Assembly: GCA_032622095.1 (NCBI GenBank)
Contig: CP136065.1
Coordinates: 206,994,151 to 207,058,150, forward strand
Length of the DNA stretch: 64,000 nt
Direction of reading: 5' to 3'
Source of the DNA: Siphonodentalium dalli
Lineage: Eukaryota > Mollusca > Scaphopoda > Gadilida > Siphonodentaliidae
Positions 25,601-37,600 of this stretch are shown here, one piece after another. Position 1 is the first letter of the stretch; each line of letters opens with the position of its first letter. A model generated the notes under the pieces. It was not told the origin of the DNA and searched no databases. It was given only the letters and a program-made list of their open reading frames with translations. Made by a program: the position numbers and the translations under genes.

Positions 25601-28600
25601 GGGAATTCGAATTTGGAAGTTGTTGCTGTCGGACACGTTTACCCGTTGGGATGCATGCTATGCGGTCCTCGGGGTCTTTATATATATATTGTTGATGCTG
25701 TTAAATCTGTTGATTCGTGTACAAATTAAAATGACTAGTTCCCCGACTCTGATCTGTCTTCTTGAAAATCTACAACCCGGAAATCAGCTCTACTACAGTA
25801 GTCCAAGCCGCTCTTTTGCTAGTTGTCGATAATCTGCTTTCCATATGGAAACTCAAACTAAACAACAACGCACTGGACGTAGGAATGCTGATACGCTAAG
25901 TTCCAACAATGATACTATATCCTTAGTTAAGTACTTGGTTCGTAGTTTTATCCCAATGTCAACTTCCAATGTCAAGACATCTTCAGGGTTTGTTATTGAC
26001 AAGACACTGCAAAGCAAAGCAGTTCAATTGAAATAGAAACCGCGATATAACTGAGCTGACTCCACATCCACTTTTCAATTCTTTATTCTCATTACCTAAT
26101 GCATACATGCATGGAGAAAAAAATTTACAATATATACATTATTTACAATAGATGAGGACTTCCGGTGATCAATTTCAATTACTATCTATTTACTATAATA
26201 CCGAATACAATCAGTATAAACAAACAATAGTCCGTGGATGTGTATAACTAATTTAACATAGTTATGTATATATATCTTATTGTATACAGTCATGCGCCCA
26301 TATATACATACATATACATATACATACATATATACATATTTACATATGCATACATATACATACATACCCGCACTTGCTCATACGCACATTTATATATACT
26401 ATATTTTATATGCGCGCACAATATTAATTTCAAATTTCCATTGTTATATAAGGATTAACTGTTATGTGGACTGTTTTTATGGAGATGTAACCATGAGGTA
26501 AGTGGTCATAACTTGTGTAAAACCCGAAGGGGAAACCGCTATCTTGGAGATTGGGGTCGTCAGCTATGGATTGTGCTAATTACAGTAGAACTTTTGGGAT
26601 TCGATCAGCGTCACTATTGACAATATTGAACCAGTATTTAATCATTCTGACTTTAATCATTACTTCAAGTGGTACTTTCAACAAAAATCATAAAATTTGG
26701 GGTCGATGATCTCAGTCCTGGAATATGTGTTAGAAATTTCTCTGTACGCTCTCGAGTATGCCATTATTATCAAACCCCCATACTTCACAGCCATAAAGAA
26801 GAATGGGTGTCACGTATGTCTCAAATAGGTCGAGCTGAATGTCGATAGATAAACAGTGTTTCCGATATTTTTCTATTGTGGAATATTCATTCCTAGAGCC
26901 GTCCTGGCCTTCTCTTATCAGTGGACTGTTTGTGATATCAAGATAAAATAACTGTTCGTAGCTCAAAGCTGGTAAATTAGCTACTATCATATTTTCTTCA
27001 ATGTCATCGATACAAATATCGAGTTCGGATGCAGTTCGAGCTTTAAAATCACCTATATATACAAAAAATGTTATTCGTTCGGTTAGTCAATGTAATATAT
27101 TCGTTCACTATCTCATCGAAAGAGTTCTTAGTTGTATATTTGCTTCCTTCGGGAGTTATGTACACAACTCTAATTATAATATGAGAGATAAGTCCAGTCG
27201 ATTAGTTAATTTTCTTTATCTCTACCCAGCTGACATATTCAGACTTAGTATCTATAATATTTGAAAAATTAATAATTTCATTTTTCAATCCAATGACAAT
27301 ACCACCTGATCTAGTATTTGACAGAGTTTTTCTATTTTTCATGAATAATGTGAAACCCGATAATTCTAAAAGGTCGCAATCCGTCAGTTTTTTGTATCTA
27401 CGAAGCATAGTAGGTCGTGGTCTTCACACAAATTACAAAATTCAGGATATTTGAGTCGTTGTCTAAGGCCATGCACACACGTTCAATGTAACTATTTTTA
27501 AGTGGTGCGATGGATCGGAATCAATAATATGTTTATTACTTGTGCATGTATCTGTTATTGGTGCACATGTTTTAACTGAGTCATATATAGTTTCTCGAGC
27601 CTCTCTAAGGACGTTCGATAACTCGTAATTAATACTACACCTGTCGGCACATCAGTTTGGTTATGTGAATCAATAGAAATGTTATCTATGATAACCGGAA
27701 CCGGCGGTGCTATGCAAATGCTGTTAGTGCACGAATTATGTTTTCTATCAGAATTAAATGTAAAAACATCAACCTTTCATCTGGCAATAAATATAACTTT
27801 TTAGGTTCATCACGGTTTGCCAAATGCCCATATTTCATTATTCTTTCCCGTATTCGGTCGTATTCGTAGTCGGTTTCGGATGTGTGTGCTTTACCCGAAT
27901 CGACGTCCCTGTCTTCCGGCGTGTACAATTCTAGCGGTAAATGATTAGCATGGTGAGAGTCTGCGCTTATTACGATAGTGTCAACAGCTTGTCGGGTCAC
28001 GTGCTCCGCACATGATTTATTGTCTGAATAAAAATAGTCTGCATGGGACAGGCAGGCTATATATTCGCAAGGGGGTTGGTCTGCAGTTATTCTTTCTGGA
28101 AATGGCACAGGTTCCAGAGCATTTCTTAAAACGTACGATGCTTCATCGCCCGGCTGTGGCAAGTAAATATAATTACAGTTCGCGTTTAAATGTTTCGTAT
28201 TAATCGGCCCAGATGCACACGGATTTGAATGCGCAGTGAACACGTGGTTATTGTCATTAATATACTCAATACAAACTTGCTTTGAGTCGGATGTGTCGTC
28301 ACGAAATGCATGCACTCGATGTTCTTGCTGAGTACAAACAACTGTAACGTTATCGTATTGGCTAATGTCGCTCGAGACATTATCAACGAACGGGAGGTCA
28401 TTGAAGCTGTTAGCAGTAGGCGTGTCGCTGCGATTAGAAATGTAAAAAAAACCAACTGATTGGTTCGGATTATCGTTCACGTGATCGAATGCATTTTGGG
28501 TTATCGACAATACGATTCCAATTAGCAACATAGCCACATGCATGGATGGTCCACGTGTCTGAGTGGGTTTACATTACACGATGCTATTGCTTAGACGAGG

Positions 28601-31600
28601 TACATGTATTATCGAGTGTACATGTATGTGTACCATGCGGATAATCTTTCTCACATTCAATAAAATGAAACATATTTTTTCTGACGTCCTTGAGGGCATC
28701 TGGAATATCATTATACTCATGTGGTAAATGCATATCGATTTAACCTGTATGACCAACATGTGAGTTGGACCCGGTTCGCTGTGTGTATGAAATCGGGTCA
28801 GTTGACAGATTCTCGTTGCTAATGTCTGTGGAACCCAGAGAATATGTACTGCTGATTAGGTTAACCGCAGCTAAATGTGGCATTTCAGAGACGAAACCTC
28901 TGGGTTTGTAATGCGGGGTGGCTGTTAATTCATAATTCCACATTCGCTCTCGATTAGCATTGAATTCAAGATCTGAGCCATTGACAATGAAAGATCGCTC
29001 AGCGTGTGATTGGCGTTGACGATTGTGACACGGTTTCAGATCAGATAAACATGTGACGCCGGTGGGCGTGTCCAGAGTATTGTTAGACAGTTCGTCATAA
29101 GACAAGTAACCGACTGATTGGTGCGAACTAGCATTCACGTGTTCAGCTATATTTAAGTTATCAACATAGTTATCCAAAATAACAACAGAGCCACATGGTT
29201 GATTCGCGTGTGTAAATGAGTTTACGTTTACTTGATGATCGTATTTCGTAGTGGTACACGCGCATGTATATATTGCCGGTCACATGTGGGTAAACAGATC
29301 GTCGATATGTACTATTGCTAGCTTTCACCCAACCACATGTGTATGTATATGGTGTCTCAATCACAGCAGTTGGTGCATTATCACTAAGGGCATTTAGGAC
29401 ATGTAACATTGACACATACTGGTGCATGTTGTTTGGGTACTCAGTGGTAAATTTGAATTGTCGGGTAAACGTATGTGATAATCCGTGGGAGGTGTTTTTT
29501 TATTCGCTGGTTGCGCTCGTATTGTTCATAGTACTATAGCCGGGGGGATTCCCGTTGCATGAGTACACACGGGGAAATTGATTGTTACTGATTGAACACG
29601 CGTTAGCTGAGTAACTGTGTGCAGTTTCCAAAAACACAACAATGGGGCGTGGCAAATTCAAAACTTTGCCTGGGGTTGGGTATATGTGATATTGGATCAA
29701 CATTTGCTCTGTCTGAGGCACCACGATGCATTATGCCATTATATTGGGTCGAAATAACAGGTGATATACATTCAATTTGGGGATATGAAACAGTTCAATC
29801 AGAATCACCAGAAAAATGTTCTGGAGTGTAATTGTTCCTTACTCGCTTTCGTTGCTGTTCATGTGAATGCTGAATATCATATATTTGGTCCGAGAATTCC
29901 TCTCTAGTTCCTTTTTACCTTTTGTGCTGAGGTGGTGTCACGGAAATAGAGACATTAAATACTATGCTATGTGTAGGTAGCCATTTTACTTCACCGTAAC
30001 CACACACATCCATATGACGTCACAGTACCAAAATACGTCGCAAACAAGTACACACAAATATCCACGACATTCTCCGGGGGGGGGGGATAAATTGAGTTCG
30101 AGCAACTTTTCTATAGTTCATCATCCGTGTCTTCGGAATAATATGTCATTATTCTCTTCTTCGCTGCAGCTGCCGCAACTCGTTCAGTTCGAACACTATT
30201 TGTTCCTTGAACTCTGCTCGACCGAATTCTCGAGATCACGTGTAATATATTCATCGCAATTAACCTCTAGTGGGTATTACTTTGCGATAGCCCTGTTGGT
30301 AATTTTGTTTTCAAAGTTACAGATCGCACAAGTCCATCCTTCCCAGTGTGAAGTTCTGTTATCAATCCCAATTTCCATTTCAGTCTAGGACAATCGTCAT
30401 GAACCTGGACGACATCACCGACCCGCACGAAACTGTGTCCATTCTTACTCTTATTGTAGTGCTCCCGTAAAGATAGAAGATATTCATTCTTCCATAGATT
30501 CCACGTGTGTTGCACAATTGAAGTTAATTTATTTGCCCTCCTGATGCAGCTGTCCTCACTAAAATAATCTACATCTGCAATGTTATCTTTCAGTGAAAAA
30601 AAGGGGTGTAACCAAATTCCTTCCACACAATAGTTTTGACGGGGTTATTGGTTCTGGTTCACCATTATCAGAGAAACAAAATGTTAACGGTCTGTCATTA
30701 ATAGCCGCTTCAGCTTCCATGATGATCGTTGACAGTTCATCCAAACATATCCGTTGTCGACCGATGATCTTCTTCAAAGAAGTCTTCGTAAGACCAACCA
30801 TTCGTTCCCAGAACCCACCGTACCACGGAGAACGTTTTAGAATGAACGACCATTCAATGTTATATTTGGTCATTTCATCTTTGATGTTAGGATGCGACAT
30901 CAAATGTTTTATATGTCTAGCTGCTGCTTCGAATGTACTGGCGTTATCAGATATCATCTTGCCTGGAATTCCTCTCCTACTCACAAATCTACGAAAGCAC
31001 ATTAAGAACGTCTCTACCTTTAGATCAGAAACTAATTCCAGATGAATTGCGCGAGTCGTTGCACATGTAAATAGACACACGTACACTTTATGAGACGCAT
31101 CACTTACATTGAGATGTCCAGTAAAATCAACACCAGTGATCTGAAAAGGTTTGCCATCCGGTTCGAGGGACCAATTTATGTCACGGAAATAGAGACATCA
31201 AAGACTATGCTATGTGTAGGTAACCATTTTACTTCACCGTAACCACACACATCCAGATGACGTCACAGTACCAAAATACGTCGCAAACGAGTACACACAA
31301 ATATCCACGACAGGTGGACTCCTTTATTGAACAATGATTTCACCAAATTTCCGCCCTTGATGAATATTGAATCATTGTCTATGAAGTCAAATTCACTGGT
31401 TGAGTCACAGAATAGCATTATATAATTATTCACAGCGGTTGCAGTTGCATTTTGCGGTTCCAATTTCCCACCTGACATAGTTTGTGGAGGAATGCTGCAT
31501 ATATTAATCACAGCATTTGGAAACTCTTTTGGAGAGGAATCAAGGCTTTGTTAAACCACATGATGACCACACCTGTACTAGCTGCTGTATGAATGATGTC

Positions 31601-34600
31601 ATTGGTACCAAGGTGTATAGTTAATGAGTTTACGTCTTTGGTCGCGAAATCCTTGGAACTCTTGGCCTTGGCTATCAGTGTGTCTATCTTTTCATAAGGG
31701 GCTCCCGAAATGAAAATAACTCGCGCGTTTGGTTTGTCAAGTATAACATTTCGGCAATTACTTGCCCCGAATACCAACTATTCAATCTTGAGTGGATTGA
31801 CATCCTCGGGTCTCGTTGGGTGGCTTGTTGTTGCCCATTGATGCAGTTGTTTTGATTGCTTCTCGGCGTTCACGATCCTTGTTTACATCGCGTTAAACGG
31901 GTTCCGGTGGTGGGCGTGGATCACCATTGTTGACATTCGGTGTGAACTTTCGCGCATGCGTACACACGAATCGGCTTTGTGTCCTGGGTTGCGACACCGT
32001 CGGCAAACAATTTTATTGGAGCACGAGCTAATCACAAGGTCATCTTGAAGACATCCGGTGCAATAAGACGGTGGATGGTGTGCCTTCTGTGGACAGATCT
32101 TACCCCAATAATGGCTGTCACTACATGCGTCGCAATTTATTTTAGTTTTGTCCGACTGCAATTTAACTTCAAATCCATCGATTTCCATAATATGCGGGAT
32201 AGTTCTGCTCCCCGTTTGCACGTGTTCGGTCCCCCTCATAACAACTCTTCTATACGAGTCGTCCACAACATTTCCATAGGCAGACATGTAGTCTATAAAT
32301 AGGTCATCGCTGACCTCGATAGGGGTGCCAATTACAGTTACATATGTGTTTGATATTTCAATTTCAGCGACCCGTATGAGCCTGTTTCCCATGTTAAAAC
32401 AATTTTTCTAACAAATATTTTTTCCTTTCGGCTGTACTCACTGTGATGTTGCAAGATTTATCCGTAATTTGTATTCCAATAATATTCTCAATATCAATAG
32501 AATCACACAGTCCGCTGTGTACAGAATCACGATTGAACCTTCCGATTTTTTCCCGCGTGAAACAAATTGTCAAATTTTTCTTCGTTTTCGACATTTTATG
32601 CGTTCAGCTGATCAGTACACGTTACCGAAATTCCACATTGTTAAAGTATCCCCTATGTTAGTCCCATCCGCATCCAAGTTACGAAAATATACCCAAAATG
32701 CTAGCGCTGATCGTATCGTTGTTTACTTGTCGCCATTTTGACTCAGTGTCACAAATGACGTATAATATCAAAACAATTGACGGTAAGAAAGTACTAATAA
32801 GCACATATGTCTTGACCTTCAAACGGTCGAAACACCGACATGAATTTAAGATTGGATACATGAAGCAACACTCACTACAGTTATCTCATTCCCTTGGCGA
32901 TGTTTTCATTATCAATAGTATGAGCATGATCAAGATAATTGCATAAACAACGACATCACATATGCATGGTGTTCTACCTCACGAACACGCGAATTGCGCA
33001 CAACAATAATGTTCAAGTTGTCGGTACACATGCAGCAATGGACAATTAGTGTCACATTTGAGATTATGAATTAAAAGTACAAAACATTTAGGATGAGAAC
33101 CAACTTTCATATCCAGATGCTCAGAAAATTACTGGTCTGCGAGCCCCAGATGGACACCGCACATTTTCTGCGGATGTGTCAGCAAGACAATGTGTTGATG
33201 CCAGCACTCCAACTGAGAGACAGAACAATGTAATCAGTATATCGCAATCAACTTACTTGAAATACTATTCTTGCTTCGGTTCAAAACCTGTATAACAGGC
33301 CACGGACATATCTACACAATTGAGACCGTTGTTCGAAAATAATCTCCAAAATCTCTCAAACATTGGTCCCTCAGATATCTAGGTTGATATCTAACATTGG
33401 ACTCACAGATATCTAGGTTGATATTTAACATTGGACTCTCAGATATCTAGGTTGATATTTAATATTGGCCCCTCAGATATCTAGGTTGATATTAAACATT
33501 GGACCCTCAGATATAGGTTGATATTTAACATTGGACTCTCAGATATCTAGGTTGACATTTAACACTGGACCCTCAGATATCTAGGTTGATATTTAACATT
33601 GGACCCTCAGATATCTAGGTTGATATTAAACATTGGACCCTCAGATATAGGTTGATATTTAACATTGGACCCTCAGATAAAGGTTGATATTTAACATTGG
33701 ACTCTCAGATAAAGGTTGATATTTAACATTGGACTCTCAGATATCTAGGTTGATATTTAATACTGGACTCTCAGATAAAGGTTGATATTTAACATTGGAC
33801 CCTCAGATATCTAGGTTGATATTTAACATTGGACCCTCAGATATCTAGGTTGATATTTAACATTGGACCCTGAGATATCTAGGTTGATATTTAACATTGG
33901 ACCCTCAGATATCTAGGTTGATATTTAACATTGGACCCTCAGATATAGGTTGATATTTAACATTGGACTCTCAGATATCTAGGTAGATATTTAACACTGG
34001 ATCCTCATATATCTAGGTTGATATTTAACATTGGACTCTCATATATCTAGGTTGATATTTAACATTGGAATCTCAGATATAGGGTGATATTTCATCATCA
34101 TCATCATCAATCTACAGGACAAGTCTTTTGACTTTTCGTCCCGGTAACAATTACATAATATTTAGTGACAATTTAATAAATAGCAGCTCGTCTGATCACC
34201 AGATTATTTAGAGTCTTTAAATTGATACTTCTTGCTGTAGAAGTACGAATCCAAATGAGTTTTAAAGTCAGATAGATCAACTGCCTCTACAATCATATCT
34301 GGTAGGGAATTCCAGTCGTTAATCACGCGTTGCGTGAATGATAATTTCTTTATATTTTTGTTCACATTCTGTTTCTGTATTTTTAGTGAATGTCCTCGAG
34401 TTTTTGTATACAACCCTCTTTGAAATATATCATCTATATCTATGTTGTAATGTCCTCTGATTAATTTGTATACCTTAATCAAATCACCTCTGAACCCGCG
34501 ATATTTGAGGCTCATAGGATTGAATTTAACTAGCCGTTCTCTGTATGATAATTCTCTAAACTGTGGTACCATCTTCGTCGCCTTCCTTTGAACCTTCTCC

Positions 34601-37600
34601 AATTTATCGATTTGATATTTCAAATGTGGACACCACACTGTGTGGCAGTACTCCAAAATAGGTCGGACCATGCTGGCATATAGTAATATGAACGTTTCTG
34701 GATCTAGATAATTGAATGTTCTGTTAATGATGCCTAGTATGCGATAGGCTTTATTACAAGCTGTGTTCATATGAATATCAAATTTTAGTTTATCGTCGAT
34801 TACTACTCCCAAGTCTCTTTCGGCATTGCTGATCATTATAGGAGAGTTATCGGGCGTGTCAGACATACAGTAACTTACTTTAGGGTTGTTGCGTCCGTAA
34901 TGAACAACATGTATCTTTGATGTGTTGAAAGATAACTGCCACTGCACAGACCACGTACATACTGCATCGATATCTCTTTGTATGTTGTCAACTATCGGGT
35001 TACCAATTATTTTTGTGTCATCCGCGAACATTTCACACATAGAATTTACCCTTTCCGATAGGTCATATATGAAAACAAGGAAGATAATTGGCCCAAGAAT
35101 AAACCCTTGTGGAACTCCACTGGAAACTAATTTCCAGTCAGAAACATCCTGACCAACACGAACTCTTTGTTTTTGTCCAGAGAGAAATTCATCGATCCAG
35201 TCCCGAATTTCGTTGTGTATGCCATAGGCTTCAAATGTCGCAATAAGACGTTTGTCGGGGACAGTATCGAAGGCCTTCCTAAAGTCCAAGTAAATGGCAT
35301 CCACCGGTCGGTCGTTGTCTAATTCCGTTGTCACGTGTGAAATATATTCAATACGTTTGACAAGATAGCTTGCTACGGAATCCATGTTGTCTATTTGAGA
35401 AGAGGTTGTATTCTTCCATATGTTTGGTAATTGCTTCAGATATAAATGATTCAATGACTTCACACAGGATACACGTGAGGCTAACAGGTCTATAATTACT
35501 TGGGTTTGATGGAGTTCCCTTTTTAAATAAGCTTGTTACATCAGCATTGTTCCAAACATCGGGGATGAATCCTTCTGAAATTGATATGTTGAAGAGGATA
35601 CATAGGGGTGTGCTTAATTCCGTTGCGGTTTCCTTCAAGAGTCGAGCCGGTATGTTATCCGGTCCAGAACTTTTATTTTGCATTCAATGAGCGTAATTTA
35701 TTTTCTACTGCAACCGGTGTAACTTGCATGTTGACAGATAATCCATCTGTATCAATGGCTGGCATTGATGGCATTTTGTCCGATTTTTCTTTGGTGAACA
35801 CTGATGCAAAGAATCGATTTAGAAGCTCGGCTTTTCCGTGATCGTCTGTCGTTAGCTGGCAATATTCACTTTCTTTTAAATCGCTGATTCCTTTCTTCAG
35901 TTTTGTTTTGCTCTGGACATATTTTCAAAACGCTTTTGGATTTGTCTTACATTCTGAAGATAATTTCTTTTCGAAAGATCGCTTGGCTTCTTTGATTCTA
36001 GCGTTTGCTAGTTCTCTCAGCTGTTTGTATTCTTTGTAAACGTCATCGTTCAGAGTTGAGTGGTATTTCTTGTAAGCCCTTCTTTTTTTGCCTTATTATA
36101 GATACCACGTCATTATTCATCCACATATTCCGCTGATTCTTTTTCTTGTTTGCAGATATGGGGATGTGTTTACGTTTAAGTTCTTCAAGTTTATCATAGA
36201 ACATTGGACTCTCAGATAAAGGTTGATATTTAACATTGGACTCTCAGATAAAGGTTGATATTTAACATTGGACTCTCAAATAAAGGTTGATATTTAACAT
36301 TGGACTCTCAGATATAGGTTGATATTTACATTGGACTCTCAGATATCTAGGTTGATATTTAACATTGGACTCTCAGATATCTAGGTTGATATTTAACATT
36401 GGACTCTCAGATATCTAAGTTGATATTTAACATTGGACTATCAGATATAGGTTGATATTTAACATTGGACTCTCAGATATAGGCTGATATTTAACATTTG
36501 ACTCTCAAATATCCAGGTTGATATTTAACATTGGACTCTCATATATCTAGGTTGATATTAAACATTGGACCCTCCGATATCTAGGTTGATATTTAACATT
36601 GGACTCTCAGATATAGGTTGATATTTAACATTGGACTCTCATATATCTAGGTTGATATTTAACATTGGACTCTCAGATATCTAGGTTGATATTTAACATT
36701 GGACTCTCAGATATCTAGATTGACATTTAACATTGGACTCTCAGACATCTAGGTTGATATTTAACATTGGACCCTCCGATATCTAGGTTGATATTTAACA
36801 TTGGACTCTCAGATATAGGTTGATATTTAACATTGGACTCTCAAATATCTAGGTTTATATTTAACATTGGACCCTCAGATAAAGGTTGATATTTAACATT
36901 GGACCCTCAGATATCTAGGTTGATATTTAACATTGGACTCTCAGATAAAGGTTGATATTTAACATTGGACTCTCAGATATAGGTTGATATTTAATATTGG
37001 ACTCTCAGATATAGGTTGATATTTAACATTGGACTCTCAGATAACGGTTGATATTTAACATTGGACTCTCTGATATAGGTTGATATTTAACAATGGACCT
37101 CAGATATAGGTTGATATTTAACATTGGACCCTCCGATATCTAGGTTGATATTTAACATTGGACCCTCCTATATCTAGGTTGATATTTAACATTGGACTCT
37201 CAGATATAGGTTAATATTTAACATTGGACCCTCAGATAAAGGTTGATATTTAACATTGGACCCTCAGATATCTAGGTTGATATTTAACATTGGACTCTCA
37301 GATAAAGGTTGATATTTAACATTGGACTCTCAGATATAGGTTGATATTTAATATTGGACTCTCAGATATAGGTTGATATTTAACATTGGACTCTCAGATA
37401 ACGGTTGATATTTAACATTGGACTCTCTGATATAGGTTGATATTTAACATTGGACCTCAGATATAGGTTGATATTTAACATTGGACCCTCCGATATATAG
37501 GTTGATATTTAACATTGGACCCTCCGATATCTAGGTTGATATTTAACATTGGACTCTCAGATATAGGTTAATATTTAACATTGGACCCTCAGATAAAGGT

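Larger units (their letters stand above)
23133..25797. mobile_element. candidate LTR retroelement, non-autonomous
   Basis: Two highly similar direct repeats (23133-23662 and 25275-25797, about 525 bp) enclose 1.6 kb. The outer flanks share GTAGT (23128-23132 and 25798-25802), a 5-bp duplication of the size LTR elements make. A purine-rich AGCAAAGAGG precedes the right repeat, as a polypurine tract would. The repeats end ...CTACTACA; the first base may be A or the following T (ATGATATTG). Inner frames (for example 23622-24119 plus, 24026-24334 minus) match no gag or pol. It lies in intron 2 of gene B. Confidence 0.6.
29936..31312 (-). mobile_element. internally deleted BEL/Pao LTR retrotransposon, nested in LINE ORF1
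   Basis: Identical-length 134-bp LTRs (29936-30069 and 31179-31312) start TGTC and end GACA, with a perfect 5-bp target duplication GGTGG on both sides (29931-29935, 31313-31317); 5 bp is the BEL/Pao size. The 1.1 kb between holds only the integrase catalytic core and the C-terminal domain on the minus strand. Gag, protease, RT and RNase H are gone. The LTRs differ at about six of 134 positions, so the insertion is not very recent. Confidence 0.88.
26730..32660 (-). mobile_element. LINE with gag-like/SGNH ORF1, internally deleted ORF2, split by a BEL/Pao insertion
   Basis: On the minus strand, from right to left: a gag-like frame with zinc knuckles (32594-31883), an SGNH-hydrolase-like domain (31777-31313, resuming at 29930), a long polar coding-like stretch (29724-27710), an endonuclease fragment (27480-26990) and the last part of an RT ORF (26880-26730). 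A 1377-bp LTR element (29936-31312) sits inside the SGNH frame. The catalytic RT domain is missing. That the polar stretch belongs to the same element is inference from its position and strand. Confidence 0.7.

Noticed and set aside
26264-26501. Tyr/Ile/His-rich short proteins
   Set aside because: Translation of the TACATA microsatellite.
30593-31045. 150-codon plus-strand frame
   Set aside because: Antisense shadow of the BEL/Pao integrase.
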